Below are positions 26,552 to 35,936 of a stretch of DNA of 64,000 nucleotides, piece after piece (the first letter of the stretch is position 1; the number at the start of each line of letters is the position of its first letter). Source of the DNA: an uncultured Porphyromonadaceae bacterium (GTDB lineage Bacteria > Bacteroidota > Bacteroidia > Bacteroidales > Muribaculaceae). The notes under the pieces were generated by a model that was not told the DNA's origin, did not search any database, and worked only from the letters and a program-made list of their open reading frames with translations. A program made the position numbers and the translations under genes. The stretch lies in NCBI GenBank assembly GCA_947175425.1, contig CAMWMR010000001.1, positions 1-64,000 of the forward strand, read 5' to 3'.

Positions 26552-29500
26552 TTAAATTACAATCTTGACGGAGTATTCACCGGCAACTGCAATATATATG
26601 CCCGAGGGAAGATTCGTGGAATATGTGTAGTTGTCGGAATCTACATATATGCGTTTAACAAGTAATCCTGCGACATTGTGTATATTTACGGTGTAACCGG
26701 CCAAGCCATTAATAACAATTGTATGATTTTCGGCATGAATTGATGTACCGGCAACCGCTGTGCTTGTTATACCGGTAAGTTCCTGATTTTCGTAGGCGCC
26801 TATGGTCGGGAATTCGGAGTGACGGTCGTTGCCCGCCATGTCGGAGCTTACTTCATTGAGTTTTGTACCCATAAAAGCGAGCTGCTTGTTGCTTTCGCTT
26901 GTAGGACGTCCGTCAGAATCCAGTTCAACATCATGGAAAACAGGACTTTCCGAAGCCCCTACCGCGCTGTTCCAGCCATTGAAGTCTACATACTCAGAGT
27001 TGAGTTTCGCGAAAGTTCCTGTTGCTCGCGACAATGAGCCGTGAGCGGCAGGGTAGTTGTTGGTTAACAGTTTAACTCCGGTAATGGCAGAATTATCTGT
27101 ACGATAAATAACTCCTGCTCCCGTATTTTGGAGAATATTGTTGGCTATTGTAAGATTTTTATAGTCCTTTGAACCAAAGTATATTACACAAGCTTTGTCA
27201 TTTTGGGCATAATCGCAGTTTATGAAACAGGTATTATGAGCTACTGTCACATCACCGTCCCAGGCGAGGCTGAAATTCTTGATGCTTAGCGCTTCGGCCT
27301 CGCCGTTTCCACGGTTGTTGATGTTTATATAATTATTGGAAATAATGTTTGTACCTGCAAAAGATGTAAGATTGATGCCGAAAACCTGAAGTATAGGGCG
27401 ACCGATAAATATGTCGGCGGCATCAACATCGGCAAGTATGGTATTGCCGTTGATATTTACATTTCCATATGTTCCATCAATGTTTATCCCTTGATAACTC
27501 CATACATTCTGCGGTGTGGCCTCACGCCCGAAGTACATCGAGTTGTTGCATATGCTTATATTATCGGTATAACGCATCTCGATATGATTGCACTGACCTT
27601 CGAAATAACAATTTTGTATGGAAATTCCATTGCTGCATGTATAGTTTTCATTGCTGAGCATTACACCGTAGTTGCCATTCATGAATACACAGTTGGCAAG
27701 GCTTATCCTGTCGTTGGACTGTGCATTTTCCAAATACATGATACGTATGTTTGTAGTGGAATAATTCATGGACTGACCTGTGAAAAACTCATTCGACACA
27801 AAGCAGCCGTCCATGGTGAAGTCGCAAGCTCCGTCGCGCAGCAGCACAGCATTTATCGGGCCGTTTTCCTGCGATACTATGGAAATATCACGGAAAGAAA
27901 CGCCTGCTACATTGTCTACTGTAACAACGCCTTTCATTGCCGCCCAATTACTGTTGTAATCGGGAAGATTCTCCTCGTAATTGTTGTAAACTATAGCCAC
28001 GGCTTCATAGTCGCCGTCCTCTCCGGCAAAAGTAATTGTGTTCATGGACGATGCGCCCTCAATGCCGGTTATATTCACACGCTCGTTATATTCGCCGGCC
28101 ATAACAGCGAAGTATACCGGGCCGTCGATACTGCGTTCCTGCATTGCGGCAACCGCAGCGCTGAATGAAGTGAAATCGCCTGAAGTGCCAATTGTATATT
28201 CTCCGTGCATGGGTGCGTTTGTATCCTCGGCGTATTCAAAAGCGCCGATAGTGGGAGCCGAAGCCCTTTCCGTACCTTCTATATCTGTTGTTACCCCGCC
28301 TATGGATACGCCTTTACCTGCAAGTGCGGCAAAGGTCGGCTCATCGGGGCGACAGCTCTCGTCAATTACATCAAAGGTTCCGGTAAAGGAAGTATTATCC
28401 GAAGGATAATCGGATACCCATTCGTCGAAGTCTTTAAAAAGACGAGCGGTTGAATACTGGTAAAAAGCAGTTCCCGAGTAAGAATATGCGTTATTGCTGA
28501 AGGACACACCGGTTACAGAAGTTCCCGCTGCGAGAAATGAGCGGTATACCGAGCCTTTGCCTTTGTTTATGAACAGATTGTTCGTAAACGAAACATTATT
28601 CATCTGTGCGGCTCCAAAGTATACAATGCTCGAGTTGTTTGATCCGTCCCACATTTCACCCGTTTCTTCAAGCACGGCAGTGTTATTGGCTACAATGATT
28701 TTTCCGTAATTGGTAGTCGGCAGCTTGAGGAAAGCCGAGGAGTATGCTCCGCCATTTACAACATGACAGGTATTGTTTGCAATAAACCCGGTGACTGCCT
28801 GGCCTGCCACGGCATTAATCATAGTCGAGCCATAGTAATAAGTGGCGTCCTCAACAACATTGGAACTGAAAGTATTTCTTATGATGTTGAATTCTCCGCC
28901 GGTATTGGTGAGGCTTATTCCGGTGTAACTGCCCAAACGAGTAGAAAAGAAACTGTTGTCGGCAATCGAAATATTCGAAATGCGAGAGAAGCTTACACCG
29001 TAGTTGCCCTCTTCGAAGCTGCAACCGCTTATTTCAATTCCTTCGGCATTTACAGTCCCGTTGCGATTCGTAAGATATACCTGTGTATCGCCGCCACTGA
29101 TTCGGGTATTGACAAGGGTAAAATAATTTGCCGGCAAATTATTCACAGTGGGCAGGCATATGGGATAGAAATAATTTCCCGAGTAGTCGTTGGACGGTTT
29201 TGTCGCCGATTCCAGATTACAGTCTCTTACTGTGCAGTATTCCGCTCCGTTCTTAAGCAGGAAAATGTCGAGAGGACCGTTTTCAGGTGTAATGAAATTC
29301 AGTCCGCTGAAAGTAAAATAGTCTGCTCCGTCCAAAGTTATGATTGCAGAAGCATCCGCAAGATTGGCAGCATAGTTCTGGACGGATGAACGGGTGGCGG
29401 AGGTTAATGTAACTTCGTCACCTTCAATAGCTTCAAAAGTTATAGTGTTAATTGCGCTTGCTCCGGGGACAGAGTTAAATATAACTTGCTCGTTATATGT

Positions 29501-29704
29501 TCCTCCTTCTACTTGAAAAGTTACCGGCCCGGAAACGCCCGACTGAACGAGTGCCGAGGCCACTTCGGAGAATGTTTTGTACTCTCCGTTGGCTCCGATT
29601 GTAAAGGTTCCCGATAACGCTCCGGCCTGCGCCGAGAGTGTGCTCGTGGCTGCCGTTGTTAGCATTATGCTTACTGCGGCAATGTTTAATTGCTTTAATT
29701 TCAT
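26552..29704 (-). CDS. Double beta-helix exported protein with T9SS-like C-terminus
   Basis: Large secreted protein of 1050 residues, last gene of the riboswitch operon. A signal peptide (about 1-25, ending LSAQ) is followed by two homologous ~470-residue right-handed beta-helix units. The first begins GTFTIGANGEYKTFSEVASA (about 30) and the second GEYTIGTSGDFTSFSAAVAA (about 498). Both continue with G-x-Y-N-E-x-V and a conserved NTITF. The coils are Asn-rich (repeated N-N-x-F/Y, G-N-Y-G-V). The last ~75 residues (VNIHNVAGLLVKR, then LPSGIYIAVAG) resemble a type A T9SS sorting domain. Only 33 bp separate it from the upstream gene. Beta-helices often bind or cleave carbohydrate, but no catalytic motif is recognised. 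Confidence 0.82.
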   Translation of the reverse strand: MKLKQLNIAAVSIMLTTAATSTLSAQAGALSGTFTIGANGEYKTFSEVASALVQSGVSGPVTFQVEGGTYNEQVIFNSVPGASAINTITFEAIEGDEVTLTSATRSSVQNYAANLADASAIITLDGADYFTFSGLNFITPENGPLDIFLLKNGAEYCTVRDCNLESATKPSNDYSGNYFYPICLPTVNNLPANYFTLVNTRISGGDTQVYLTNRNGTVNAEGIEISGCSFEEGNYGVSFSRISNISIADNSFFSTRLGSYTGISLTNTGGEFNIIRNTFSSNVVEDATYYYGSTMINAVAGQAVTGFIANNTCHVVNGGAYSSAFLKLPTTNYGKIIVANNTAVLEETGEMWDGSNNSSIVYFGAAQMNNVSFTNNLFINKGKGSVYRSFLAAGTSVTGVSFSNNAYSYSGTAFYQYSTARLFKDFDEWVSDYPSDNTSFTGTFDVIDESCRPDEPTFAALAGKGVSIGGVTTDIEGTERASAPTIGAFEYAEDTNAPMHGEYTIGTSGDFTSFSAAVAAMQERSIDGPVYFAVMAGEYNERVNITGIEGASSMNTITFAGEDGDYEAVAIVYNNYEENLPDYNSNWAAMKGVVTVDNVAGVSFRDISIVSQENGPINAVLLRDGACDFTMDGCFVSNEFFTGQSMNYSTTNIRIMYLENAQSNDRISLANCVFMNGNYGVMLSNENYTCSNGISIQNCYFEGQCNHIEMRYTDNISICNNSMYFGREATPQNVWSYQGINIDGTYGNVNINGNTILADVDAADIFIGRPILQVFGINLTSFAGTNIISNNYININNRGNGEAEALSIKNFSLAWDGDVTVAHNTCFINCDYAQNDKACVIYFGSKDYKNLTIANNILQNTGAGVIYRTDNSAITGVKLLTNNYPAAHGSLSRATGTFAKLNSEYVDFNGWNSAVGASESPVFHDVELDSDGRPTSESNKQLAFMGTKLNEVSSDMAGNDRHSEFPTIGAYENQELTGITSTAVAGTSIHAENHTIVINGLAGYTVNIHNVAGLLVKRIYVDSDNYTYSTNLPSGIYIAVAGEYSVKIVI

Positions 29705-29737
29705 TGATTTAAATGAAGTGTAGTTGTGTGATAATGT

Positions 29738-31183
29738 TTATCGTATAATAATTTTCTTGAATTGTTGACCTCTTTTCTCAATGTATATCCCTGCTTTTTC
29801 CGGCTTTTTGCTGCCAAAGTAAATGCCTTGGATTGAAAAATATTGTGTGTCGACTTCTTCTGCACTGTCGGGCAAAACAGTGACGCTGCCGCTTTGCTGT
29901 TCGGGAAAGAATGGCAACGATGGAAACCAGTAGTTCTCAATCATCGGGTATTCGGCAATAATCTTGCCATCGCTCGAATAGCGGCGTGTAATGTATGCAG
30001 TTGATTGATTGTCGTGATACAGCGAACAGTATATCTCTCCGCTGACAGGGTGAGGGCGCATGGAGCAGCCGTAAATATGCCAGTTGTTACCGTCCTCGCC
30101 GGTATCAATGAGTTTGCCGAATGTATGGGATGTATAGTTATATTTCCATATTATATCGCCGCCGAACCATCGGTCGCCTCCTCGCCAATAAATTTCATCA
30201 AGGAGAGGAGAGGATGAAAACGTATCGGGAGTCCATGCATACCATGAGCTTGCCGGAGCCTGAATATCGGCGGGAATACTTATTGGAGTGACATCCAATG
30301 AATAAGGGTTTATCTTAAACACGACAGGAAAACTTTCGCCCGTTCCGTTTATGTTTGCCGATAACGATGCCCATACAGTTCCGCTGCGATCGGTAATTAC
30401 AGCTCCCACGCCGGGGGCGCATTCTTCCAAGCTTGCATAGCCGGCTTCTATATCTTCCAAATCTTCAACTGTTGGTTGCCACAGATTCGAATCCATGAGA
30501 GCTTTTGCTATAGATACCGTTGTTTCCAAAGAGTCGTCGGTCGGGTCTATAACCAGTATACCGGAGCTTTGATGTGCTGCAAATACTCGGTCTGCGCTCA
30601 AAACCATTGTCCCGGTCTGTCCGTGATAGAGTGCCGAACCCGGATTTATGGACGGCAATGAATTATCGCCGGCATTTGGATTGTCGGTACCGGGAATTTT
30701 TCGGATAACGGACATCGATTCCAAATTCAGTACCCAAATACCGTTGGAACTGCTCACATACCCTTTTTGGGAATCTATGCCAAGAAATGCACGCCCGTCG
30801 CACATAGCACCGCTGTCGTCTATTTTTTCTATTTGGGCAAGAACCGAAAGAGTTTTTGCATCAGCTACGGTAATTCGTCCGCCCGTAACTGTTGAGCCCG
30901 GATCCTTTGCCTGTTTTGAAATAAAATAAATACGGTTGCCGTAGATTGCGGCATATTGTGTTGTGCATCCGAGTTCATAGCCCGGATTTTCCTTTTGGAA
31001 AGCGCGATAGGTCCAATATGCTCCGTCTGTCGCCTCGGGATTGAGATGGTTCACAGTAGAATTGTGATGTCCGTACCAATCCTCATTTACAATAAAAACA
31101 CCTTTGGTATAGTCAACTTCAGCGTAGACATTGCCGCATATCAAGGCCGAAAGAACAAGTACGGAAATACGATGTTTTTTCAT
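29738..31183 (-). CDS. DUF5074-type beta-propeller exported protein
   Basis: Exported protein of 481 residues, third gene of the riboswitch operon. The signal peptide (MKKHRISVLVLSALICGNVYA) appears to be SPI type, since the Cys lacks a proper lipobox. The body (about 28-430) has the NEDWYGHHN start and repeated blade-like segments (VADAKTLSVLAQI, then VLNLESMSVIRKIPG, then VIDPTDDSLETTVSI) of a YncE/DUF5074 propeller. It ends in a short sorting-like tail (YFSIQGIYFG, then AGIYIEKRGQQFKKIIIR). I infer similarity to the B12-binding surface propeller BtuG from fold and riboswitch control. The start at 31183 overlaps the upstream stop by 4 bp, so translation is coupled. Confidence 0.82.
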   Translation of the reverse strand: MKKHRISVLVLSALICGNVYAEVDYTKGVFIVNEDWYGHHNSTVNHLNPEATDGAYWTYRAFQKENPGYELGCTTQYAAIYGNRIYFISKQAKDPGSTVTGGRITVADAKTLSVLAQIEKIDDSGAMCDGRAFLGIDSQKGYVSSSNGIWVLNLESMSVIRKIPGTDNPNAGDNSLPSINPGSALYHGQTGTMVLSADRVFAAHQSSGILVIDPTDDSLETTVSIAKALMDSNLWQPTVEDLEDIEAGYASLEECAPGVGAVITDRSGTVWASLSANINGTGESFPVVFKINPYSLDVTPISIPADIQAPASSWYAWTPDTFSSSPLLDEIYWRGGDRWFGGDIIWKYNYTSHTFGKLIDTGEDGNNWHIYGCSMRPHPVSGEIYCSLYHDNQSTAYITRRYSSDGKIIAEYPMIENYWFPSLPFFPEQQSGSVTVLPDSAEEVDTQYFSIQGIYFGSKKPEKAGIYIEKRGQQFKKIIIR

Positions 31184-34100
31184 TTTACTGTAATTTTTGA
31201 AGAGGATTGTCCGCATACTGCAACATATACACCGGGCATGAAATCGACTGTTTGGCTGTACAAATCGTCGGCGGGTATGAGTTTAAGTACGTTTACTCCG
31301 GTAACAGAATAGATGTTGACTTCCTTGCCAAGGCAATTATCACAAACCAGTTGTCCCGAGTTGTATACTATTCGAGGTGTCTTGCTTTCAGGAGCTTCGG
31401 CGCTTGTAAGATTGTGGACAGTTACAGGAATCACTGTATCGCTTACTCGTCCTCCCGAGTAACTGCGCAGAGTAAACTCCGAACTTCCTTCTTTATTTGG
31501 AATAACAGTAAGCCGCTTGCCTTCGAGGCGTACACTTGCTGCAGGTTCTTCATTGTCGTAAACCAATGGAGTATCTATAATCTCAAAGCGTATGTTAGCG
31601 TCAATTCCGGAAGGGTCACTGACGAGTTCCGCAAGATTTAATTCAAGAGGCTCGTAGGGCTTATAGAAATTAATCTCGTCTATATCGTGCTCAACAACAT
31701 TTTCGTGTTGAGGGAAAACCGGTGTGGCGGGGAACCAATAGTAGCGTCGGGCTTCAATCTCGTTGTCAAGTCTGCCTGTTTTTACATCTACAAAATTATA
31801 ATAGGTGTAGCTGTAGAGAGAACTGCCGGAGAAAGTTGAGGCATAAACCCACTGTCCGGTCGCATCGTTATATGCCCCCGTTCCATATGGGCTGTCGGTG
31901 TAATTGGAGCTGAGGAACGGCAAGCTGCGACCGGCATGGGTATAAATTAGCTGTTTCTGTTTTGTATCGATGTTATATGAATAGAGCGATTTTCCACTCA
32001 TCCAATAAAGAATGTTTTCTTTTTTTGCGGCGCTGAAACTTGTGGATCGCCAAGTATCCCATGAACATGTGATGTACACATTTTCAACGGTTTCAAGTTC
32101 CTCGAGACTTTCGGCGTCATAACAAACAAGGCGGTTGCCGTCCTGTGCAACCCATATATTTCCATCCATGCTTTGCACTATGCCATGAGGTGTGCAGGGT
32201 AGTATTGTGACGAATTTGTCAGTAGCCACGTCAATTACCACAACACCTGTGCCCTGAAGCAAAACAAACAGATGTTCGGGAGTACATACCATATCTCCGA
32301 ATTGTTTTGAATAGAGATCCGATGAATCCATGCCCTCAATTTCAATATCAACGGCATTGCCGAGAACATGGGTGTTGAAATAGTAAGGGGTTATGGCATG
32401 AGCCGCTCCAAGGTATATTTTTTCGTGATTGGCTCCGGCACATGCACGGCCGTCTCCGTTGACACTTGTAAGGCTGAATTCCCGTTTAAGAGTGTTTGCA
32501 TCGGCTTGAACCATACATCCGCCTCCGTTATTTCGCTTGTCTCCCTTGTCGTTCGCCTGTTTGGACATTATAAACAGTTTGTCGCCCCATACGGTGCCGT
32601 ATTGCGATGTCGCGCCCAAAGCCTGCCACGGGTTATGCGCCTCGTATACTCGATACTTGATCCTCCCGTCGTTTCCTATAAAATTAATTGAACCGTTAGT
32701 GTGGGTGTACCAGTCCTCGTTCAACCACAGAAATCCTTCGCGATATTCATTTTGCAAAGCGGGAGTACGGTCCGGGGTATCAACCATTACTCGATAAACA
32801 GGGCTTACGACTTCGGAACCATCGGTAGCTTTCAATTGTAAAGTAAAAGTTCCCGTTTTGTGAGTTACGAGTTCGGGATAGCGGGGGAGTGTGTAGCCAT
32901 ATGCAGTCACTGTATACGTTGAAGCGATTGTGTTGTCGCTGATTATAACATCGAAATCCTTTTGCTCTGCATTTTCCGGCAGGATAAGCGGCTTGAGCCC
33001 AAGTATACCCATGTAAGGAATATGGATATAGCCGTCGTTGTCTGTCGGCTCCTCTAAGGTGATTGATGTTACGGGATTGGCAGGAGTGACATTTACAACA
33101 AAACTTGCACGTATGGTATTGTCGGCATCATATATTGCCGTAATAGTTGATTTTCCCGGAGCGCAGCCCGTAACTGTTCCATTGTTGTCAACTTTGGCAA
33201 TGGTCGCATTGGAACTTGTCCATGTGAATTTTAGATAGCTTGCATCGGCCGGTACGGGTTCCGGAGCAATTGTGGAGCTTTGGCCGCATACAATATCTGT
33301 TTCGGCCTGAGAGAAGCTTATTGAAGTGAGCGGAATACGAGGTCCCGAGACTGTAATGGCGAGCTTGGCGTTTATTGACGGAAGCGCCGTTGCACTTGCC
33401 GTAAGTGTGGCAGTTCCCGGTCGTAAAGGAGTGATAATTCCTGTATTTTCATCAAATGAAACGGAGTTACTGCCCGTAAGAGTATATTTAACAGGCTCTG
33501 CCATTGCCTGTTCCGTAGAATATCCTTGGGCTGCTGTACGAATCAGATTTGTTTCAAAGTCTTCGCCCAAAGGAAGATTTATCTCCGACGGGACATAGCT
33601 TAATGCCGCCAGCGCACAATCCACTTTTTTAACGGTTATAGTACCCATAAATGGTGCAACGGGACTTGTGGAGCTTCCATAATACTTTGTGCCGTTTTTA
33701 TAGCTGACCATAACATTTACCGAGCCTTCGGCTTTAGGAACAATCGTATGCCACAAAGATTTAGCATTTGCCGGAGAACCCGCAGTGGCTGCTGTTCCGA
33801 GTTTGTTGCTTGTGGTAAGCACATTTGTGTTTGATGTTACAATGCGGTTCGGATTATTGCCTGTTCCGGGCGCTGCAGTTGTGGTTGCAGCCTTATAGGC
33901 TACGATATGGAAAGGAAGCGCCGCTTCTGTGTCCGAGCTTAGAATCTCCATGTCGGGAATGTAACAGCCGAGCGAGCTTTCATCGGAATATTCGGGCGCA
34001 TAGAATACGTAGGGCAAATCTCCCGCAGGTAAATCTCCTCCGAATTCTATATGAAGAATATCTCCGGACATCATTACTTCGTCCATGTCAACTTCGCCCG

Positions 34101-34578
34101 TAATACCGTTTCTTTCAATGAAGAAGTGCCAGGAAACATTATCGGATTCTACCTGCCACTTGTCGCTGTCGTAAGTCGATGTCAGAGTAGAGTAGGAATC
34201 GGTTTCCAGCTGCCCGTCGGTGAGAGTAAGGTACGAGCCGTTCAGTTTTGGACGTGCATTGTGATTTCGTCGGAGATAAACTGCGAAACTCAATGCTTTC
34301 AGCTCATTGTTGGCAGTAACTGCGAAAACGCGCACGTCCTCCTTGGCAAGTGTCTGCAAAGCCTGGCGCGGAGTAGTCTGTCCAGCGAATCTGTATCCCC
34401 ATACAATGTTGTCGATGTTATGCAGATGATCGGGCTGCGTTTCGTTCCATTTGACAATTATAGCCGAAGTTGCATCGCCGGCTCCGACGTAATGACGGAT
34501 TTTTGAAAAATCGACCGTCTTAGCCGACGATGACAACGCGGCAACGCAGAAAAATATAATAATGAAAAACTTATTCAT
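31180..34578 (-). CDS. Multi-domain surface protein: WGYRF module, Ig-like, DUF5074 propeller
   Basis: Exported protein of 1132 residues, second gene of the riboswitch operon. After an SPI signal peptide (about 1-19) comes an N-terminal module (about 22-240) with WGYRFAG at 60-66, shared with the first gene's product. Three Ig-like/BIG2-type domains follow (about 300-600; LTSISFSQAETDIVCGQSS, then VTGCAPGKSTITAIY). The DUF5074 propeller (about 610-950) contains LNEDWYTHTNGS, paralogous to NEDWYGHHN in the third gene. A further Ig-like region and a sorting-like tail (VNIYSVTGVNVLKL, then PGVYVAVCG) end it. It overlaps the preceding gene by 8 bp. I infer a surface corrinoid-binding role, untested. 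Confidence 0.82.
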   Translation of the reverse strand: MNKFFIIIFFCVAALSSSAKTVDFSKIRHYVGAGDATSAIIVKWNETQPDHLHNIDNIVWGYRFAGQTTPRQALQTLAKEDVRVFAVTANNELKALSFAVYLRRNHNARPKLNGSYLTLTDGQLETDSYSTLTSTYDSDKWQVESDNVSWHFFIERNGITGEVDMDEVMMSGDILHIEFGGDLPAGDLPYVFYAPEYSDESSLGCYIPDMEILSSDTEAALPFHIVAYKAATTTAAPGTGNNPNRIVTSNTNVLTTSNKLGTAATAGSPANAKSLWHTIVPKAEGSVNVMVSYKNGTKYYGSSTSPVAPFMGTITVKKVDCALAALSYVPSEINLPLGEDFETNLIRTAAQGYSTEQAMAEPVKYTLTGSNSVSFDENTGIITPLRPGTATLTASATALPSINAKLAITVSGPRIPLTSISFSQAETDIVCGQSSTIAPEPVPADASYLKFTWTSSNATIAKVDNNGTVTGCAPGKSTITAIYDADNTIRASFVVNVTPANPVTSITLEEPTDNDGYIHIPYMGILGLKPLILPENAEQKDFDVIISDNTIASTYTVTAYGYTLPRYPELVTHKTGTFTLQLKATDGSEVVSPVYRVMVDTPDRTPALQNEYREGFLWLNEDWYTHTNGSINFIGNDGRIKYRVYEAHNPWQALGATSQYGTVWGDKLFIMSKQANDKGDKRNNGGGCMVQADANTLKREFSLTSVNGDGRACAGANHEKIYLGAAHAITPYYFNTHVLGNAVDIEIEGMDSSDLYSKQFGDMVCTPEHLFVLLQGTGVVVIDVATDKFVTILPCTPHGIVQSMDGNIWVAQDGNRLVCYDAESLEELETVENVYITCSWDTWRSTSFSAAKKENILYWMSGKSLYSYNIDTKQKQLIYTHAGRSLPFLSSNYTDSPYGTGAYNDATGQWVYASTFSGSSLYSYTYYNFVDVKTGRLDNEIEARRYYWFPATPVFPQHENVVEHDIDEINFYKPYEPLELNLAELVSDPSGIDANIRFEIIDTPLVYDNEEPAASVRLEGKRLTVIPNKEGSSEFTLRSYSGGRVSDTVIPVTVHNLTSAEAPESKTPRIVYNSGQLVCDNCLGKEVNIYSVTGVNVLKLIPADDLYSQTVDFMPGVYVAVCGQSSSKITVK

Positions 34579-35575
34579 TGTCGCGAATTAATATTTTATA
34601 ATAGTTGGAACCTTGTTTTACAATGTATAAACCCTTGCGATTCGGGCGGCACGGGCGCCCCGATATGTCATAGTATTCTTTGGGCTGGTCACAATCCGTG
34701 GAGACCGGACTTGTTATAATGTCGGTTATGTTATCATCATCGCTGTCGAAATCGAAATGGTGATAGTCAATTTCCTTATAAAGTGATGTGTGGGGGATGT
34801 AACCGTCCGGAACATCGGAGTCTCGCTGTAAAAATGTGAAACAGAGAGCCACAACCGAGCCGTTCTCTACGGGCAGGGAACTTATACCTACTCCGGAGAA
34901 TGAGAGCCTGCGCAGATTCTCTCCACCATGCCAGAGTGCCCAAAAGCCATCGTACCAGCCCGATTGCCAATAAAGGTCCTGATAAGCGAACATTCTGAAA
35001 TCTTCACAACCCCAATGGTCGTAGTCATATGCCGGGTAACCGTACGCCGGATAATTCAGCGGATGTTCAATAACGTGAGTATTCCGTGCTTCATCAATAG
35101 CGTCAGTACATATTTGAGGAGTGTCGTATCCCGGACGCCCTTCGCCGAACCACTGAAAAGACACTTTACCGTCGTTTCGGGCGCCGTCGAAGTCATATTC
35201 AATCATATCCAGAGCTTCGTGTTCGTAGCTGAAAGCCGCTCCGCAAAATGTATATCCCAATTCACCGGTATTTTGCAGCATTACATCAAGGTCATGACTC
35301 GCCGAGGCAATATCGCGAATCATCTGTTCGGCACTTACAGTACCTGAGAACCGATACCCCCAGGCATAAGCGACCGGGGAAGCAATGTAATCTTCGTAAT
35401 CTGCCACAGTTGAATCGAACTGAATGACAAGTGCGGCAGTATTCTCGCCTTCGCCGGCAAATCGTTCCAGTTTGTCCCATTCAAGCAAGTACAGTTCCGC
35501 GCGAGTGCAGGGAGTTATGCCTGCTATAAAAAGTAGCGCGCAAAATAATTTATTGTTTATAAATGACATAAGCAT
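34571..35575 (-). CDS. Exported protein with WGYRF module, first gene of B12 operon
   Basis: Secreted or surface protein of 334 residues, first gene after the cobalamin riboswitch. The signal peptide ends about residue 26 (CTRA). One module follows (about 28-265) with GEGENTAALVIQFD and WGYRFSG at 72-78, clearly homologous to the N-terminus of the next protein. It is rich in Tyr, Trp and Asp (YPAYGYPAYDYDHWG). After an acidic linker (FDFDSDDDNITD), it ends in a sorting-like tail (YYDISGRPCRPNRKGLYIVK). No enzyme motif is seen. An in-frame ATG at 35569 is an alternative start. The riboswitch suggests a role in cobalamin or corrinoid acquisition. Confidence 0.8.
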   Translation of the reverse strand: MLMSFINNKLFCALLFIAGITPCTRAELYLLEWDKLERFAGEGENTAALVIQFDSTVADYEDYIASPVAYAWGYRFSGTVSAEQMIRDIASASHDLDVMLQNTGELGYTFCGAAFSYEHEALDMIEYDFDGARNDGKVSFQWFGEGRPGYDTPQICTDAIDEARNTHVIEHPLNYPAYGYPAYDYDHWGCEDFRMFAYQDLYWQSGWYDGFWALWHGGENLRRLSFSGVGISSLPVENGSVVALCFTFLQRDSDVPDGYIPHTSLYKEIDYHHFDFDSDDDNITDIITSPVSTDCDQPKEYYDISGRPCRPNRKGLYIVKQGSNYYKILIRDNE

Positions 35576-35598
35576 ACCATTGCATTAATGATTGACAC

Positions 35599-35634
35599 AA
35601 AAAAATCCCCGTTCAGCATGCCGCCGGACGGGGA
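35599..35634 (-). terminator. Intrinsic terminator in riboswitch leader
   Basis: On the minus strand, TCCCCGT pairs with ACGGGGA across a 15-nt loop, followed by seven T. It lies between the cobalamin aptamer and the first start codon, so it can act as the expression platform. No T tract follows on the plus strand, so it faces the operon only. Confidence 0.82.
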
Positions 35635-35654
35635 AATGGTATGAATAAATACGA

Positions 35655-35673
35655 TGGGAACATAATGTACCCA
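35655..35673. repeat. 19-bp imperfect palindrome in riboswitch leader
   Basis: TGGGAACATAATGTACCCA reads nearly the same on both strands, with one mismatched pair. It lies between the aptamer and the terminator, so it could be part of the antiterminator, an extra stem or an operator. Confidence 0.4.
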
Positions 35674-35729
35674 ACGAATTTTGTCATTAATAAATACCAT
35701 AGCCCATAATCCCGCAGGCTTTTTCAGGG

Positions 35730-35935
35730 GGTGATAACAAGGCCGGTATTCTGACTCGTTTCGGCTTCGCGACGCCTTCTCGGGGAAGTCCCAATGACTT
35801 TATGTCGCGAGCTTGTTTTGAAACTTACAGCAGCGGGTACTGTTGTGGATTTTCACCACATTCCCTAAAGCGGCAGAATGAATCTTCCGCTTTTCCCATG
35901 GCACCACCTCTGTGGTTCGGGAACCTTGTAACACC
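35730..35935 (-). ncRNA. Cobalamin riboswitch
   Basis: A full AdoCbl-class aptamer is read on the minus strand. The conserved core AGGGAATGTGGTGAAAATCC (35866-35847) is followed by CCGCTGCTGTAA, then ACTTCCCCGAGAAGG, and the B12 box GTCAGAATACCGGCC (35755-35741). A closing helix P1 is formed by GGTGTTACAAGG (35935-35924) and CCTTGTTATCACC (35742-35730). It precedes a terminator and the four-gene surface-protein operon, which should be turned off when cobalamin is plentiful. Confidence 0.95.
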
Positions 35936-35936
35936 G

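Noticed and set aside
27491-28168. 225-codon plus-strand frame inside the beta-helix gene
   Set aside because: Antisense to a long protein with clear internal repeats and signal peptide; no promoter or protein-family pattern.
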